6,767 nucleotides of DNA, taken from Deltaproteobacteria bacterium (GTDB taxonomy: Bacteria; Desulfobacterota_B; Binatia; Binatales; Binataceae). Shown here piece after piece: positions 5,734 to 6,767 of the stretch. How positions within the stretch are numbered: position 1 is the first letter of the stretch; the number at the start of each line of letters is the position of its first letter. The position numbers and the translations under genes were made by a program. Under the pieces are notes generated by a model. The model was not told the origin of the DNA. It did no database searches and saw only the letters and a list, made by a program, of their open reading frames with translations. Location: contig JAKAVX010000143.1 of assembly GCA_021827465.1 (NCBI GenBank), forward strand, positions 1-6,767, given 5' to 3'.

Positions 5734-6767
5734 TTATTGCATGAGCTGATTGAGCTGGAATATCGGCAGCAACACCGCGAGCATCATGAAGACGACCGCT
5801 CCGGCCATCATCAGAGTCATCAGCGGTTCGAGCACGGTGGTCACCTGCGAGAGCGAAGTCGAGACCTCGCGCTCGTAATTTTCCGCGACCCGGTCGAGCA
5901 TCTGCTCGATTTCCCCGGAGCGCTCGCCGACTTTCACCATCTCGACGAGCAGGGCAGGGAAGAGACCGCTTTGACCGAGCGTCTGGCCCATCCCGTGTCC
6001 TTCGCGGATACTCTCGCGGCTTTGCTCTACGGCCTCGCGCAGAAGGGTGTTGGTGACGACGCCCTTTACCGCGTCGAGCGCAGGCAGCAACTGGACGCCG
6101 CTTGAAAGCAGGGTCGAGAGCGTGCGTGCGAACCGCGCGCATATGATACGGACCATCGTCTCGCCGAGAAACGGCAGCGAAAGAACCATCCGATCGTAAA
6201 GGCGCCGGCCCCTGGGGGTGCGAAGCGCCGCGGCCACGCCCAGCACGATCGCCGCGAGCGCGATCAGAATCTCAATCCAGTACGAGGTAAGGAATCCCGA
6301 AAGGCTGATAAGAATGCGCGTCGGGAGCGGCAGCGCAGCGTGGCTCTGCTGGAAGATGAGCGCGACCTGCGGCACGACGTACGCGACCAGAAAGCACATG
6401 ATCGCGGCTCCGACGCACATCATGATTATCGGATAGGTCAGCGCGCCGCGCACCTTGGAGACGAACTCGGACTGCCGCTCGCCGTACTCGGCAAGCCGGC
6501 CGAGAATCGGTTCGAGCGCCGCCGCTGTTTCGCCCGCGCGGACCATCCCGACGTAAAGATCCGAGAAGACTTCGCGATGGACCGCGAGCGCGTCGGCGAG
6601 CGAGGAGCCCTCGCGTACCCGTTCGCGCACCTGCGAGAGCATCTTGCGCACGCCGGACTTTTTGGCCTGTTCGCCAAGCGTGCCGAGCGCGTCAACCAAC
6701 TGGACGCCGGCGCCAAGCAGGGCAGCAAGCTGGCGCGAGAAAAGCGCCAGATCGGTGGAGGACATCT
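5734..6767 (-). CDS. gspF: Type II secretion system inner-membrane platform protein GspF (N-terminus cut by right window edge)
   Basis: 343 residues are readable from the first Met, and the frame stays open to the edge (a codon ending in AG precedes it). That Met is internal: 'LALFSRQLAALLGAGVQLVDAL' normally lies about 60-70 residues into a roughly 400-residue GspF, so about 60 residues are missing. GspF is the polytopic platform protein contacting GspE, GspL and the pseudopilus base. Two repeated T2SSF domains are visible: the first at about 5-130 with 'VRAGETAAALEPILGRLAEY' and 'LTYPIIMM', the second at about 205-335 with 'RFARTLSTLLSSGVQLLPALDAV' and 'VKVGERSGEIEQMLDRVAENYE'. Membrane segments lie at about 110-138, 150-180 and 315-336. 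The C-terminal 'VLLPIFQLNQLM' resembles the usual 'lPifqln.lv' ending. The gene ends 25 bases before gspG. Confidence 0.95.
   Translation of the reverse strand, partial: MSSTDLALFSRQLAALLGAGVQLVDALGTLGEQAKKSGVRKMLSQVRERVREGSSLADALAVHREVFSDLYVGMVRAGETAAALEPILGRLAEYGERQSEFVSKVRGALTYPIIMMCVGAAIMCFLVAYVVPQVALIFQQSHAALPLPTRILISLSGFLTSYWIEILIALAAIVLGVAAALRTPRGRRLYDRMVLSLPFLGETMVRIICARFARTLSTLLSSGVQLLPALDAVKGVVTNTLLREAVEQSRESIREGHGMGQTLGQSGLFPALLVEMVKVGERSGEIEQMLDRVAENYEREVSTSLSQVTTVLEPLMTLMMAGAVVFMMLAVLLPIFQLNQLMQ

Overview
The window is one continuous stretch of a type II secretion system (T2SS, general secretion pathway) operon. All genes are on the minus strand, so transcription runs from high to low coordinates. 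In that order they are gspF (cut by the right edge), gspG, gspH, gspI, gspJ, gspK, gspL, gspM and gspN (cut by the left edge). No other gene, RNA gene, mobile element, CRISPR array or promoter is visible. The operon promoter and the usual gspD/gspE partners must lie upstream, beyond 6767, if they are linked.

The DNA is GC-rich, with strong G/C preference at third codon positions, which explains the many long spurious frames on both strands. The gene order F-G-H-I-J-K-L-M-N and a gspN of the Geobacter/Leptospira/Myxococcus type (not the short Klebsiella PulN type) point to a deltaproteobacterium-like organism in the broad sense (Desulfobacterota, Myxococcota, Binatota or a similar uncultured group). 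This is an inference from family resemblance; no species can be named.

Layout: gspF (5734-6767) encodes the inner-membrane platform protein. gspG (5280-5708) encodes the major pseudopilin. gspH (4637-5269), gspI (4092-4568), gspJ (3415-4095) and gspK (2468-3421) encode the minor pseudopilins, with I, J and K expected to form the pseudopilus tip. gspL (991-2451) and gspM (341-994) encode the bitopic proteins linking the cytoplasmic ATPase to the platform. gspN (1-348) encodes a membrane-anchored periplasmic protein. Pseudopilins are cleaved and methylated by a prepilin peptidase (GspO/PilD, not in this window) and pushed through the periplasm as a growing pseudopilus, driving folded proteins out through the GspD secretin. 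From I to N the genes overlap or nearly touch (overlaps of 4, 7, 4 and 8 bases, and a 16-base gap before gspL), so translation is probably coupled.

The least ordinary part is around gspH. Its coding sequence appears to start with a 42-residue prepilin leader, far longer than those of its neighbours (10-14 residues). The DNA encoding that leader (about 5146-5249) is almost entirely a run of four perfect hairpins. The last hairpin closely resembles a fifth hairpin in the 68-base gspH-gspI spacer (4590-4611), with a shared loop core (TTCGTT in mRNA sense) and similar flanks. This suggests that a dispersed palindromic repeat has entered both the spacer and, in frame, the disposable leader of a pseudopilin. 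The rest of the window is a well-conserved T2SS locus.
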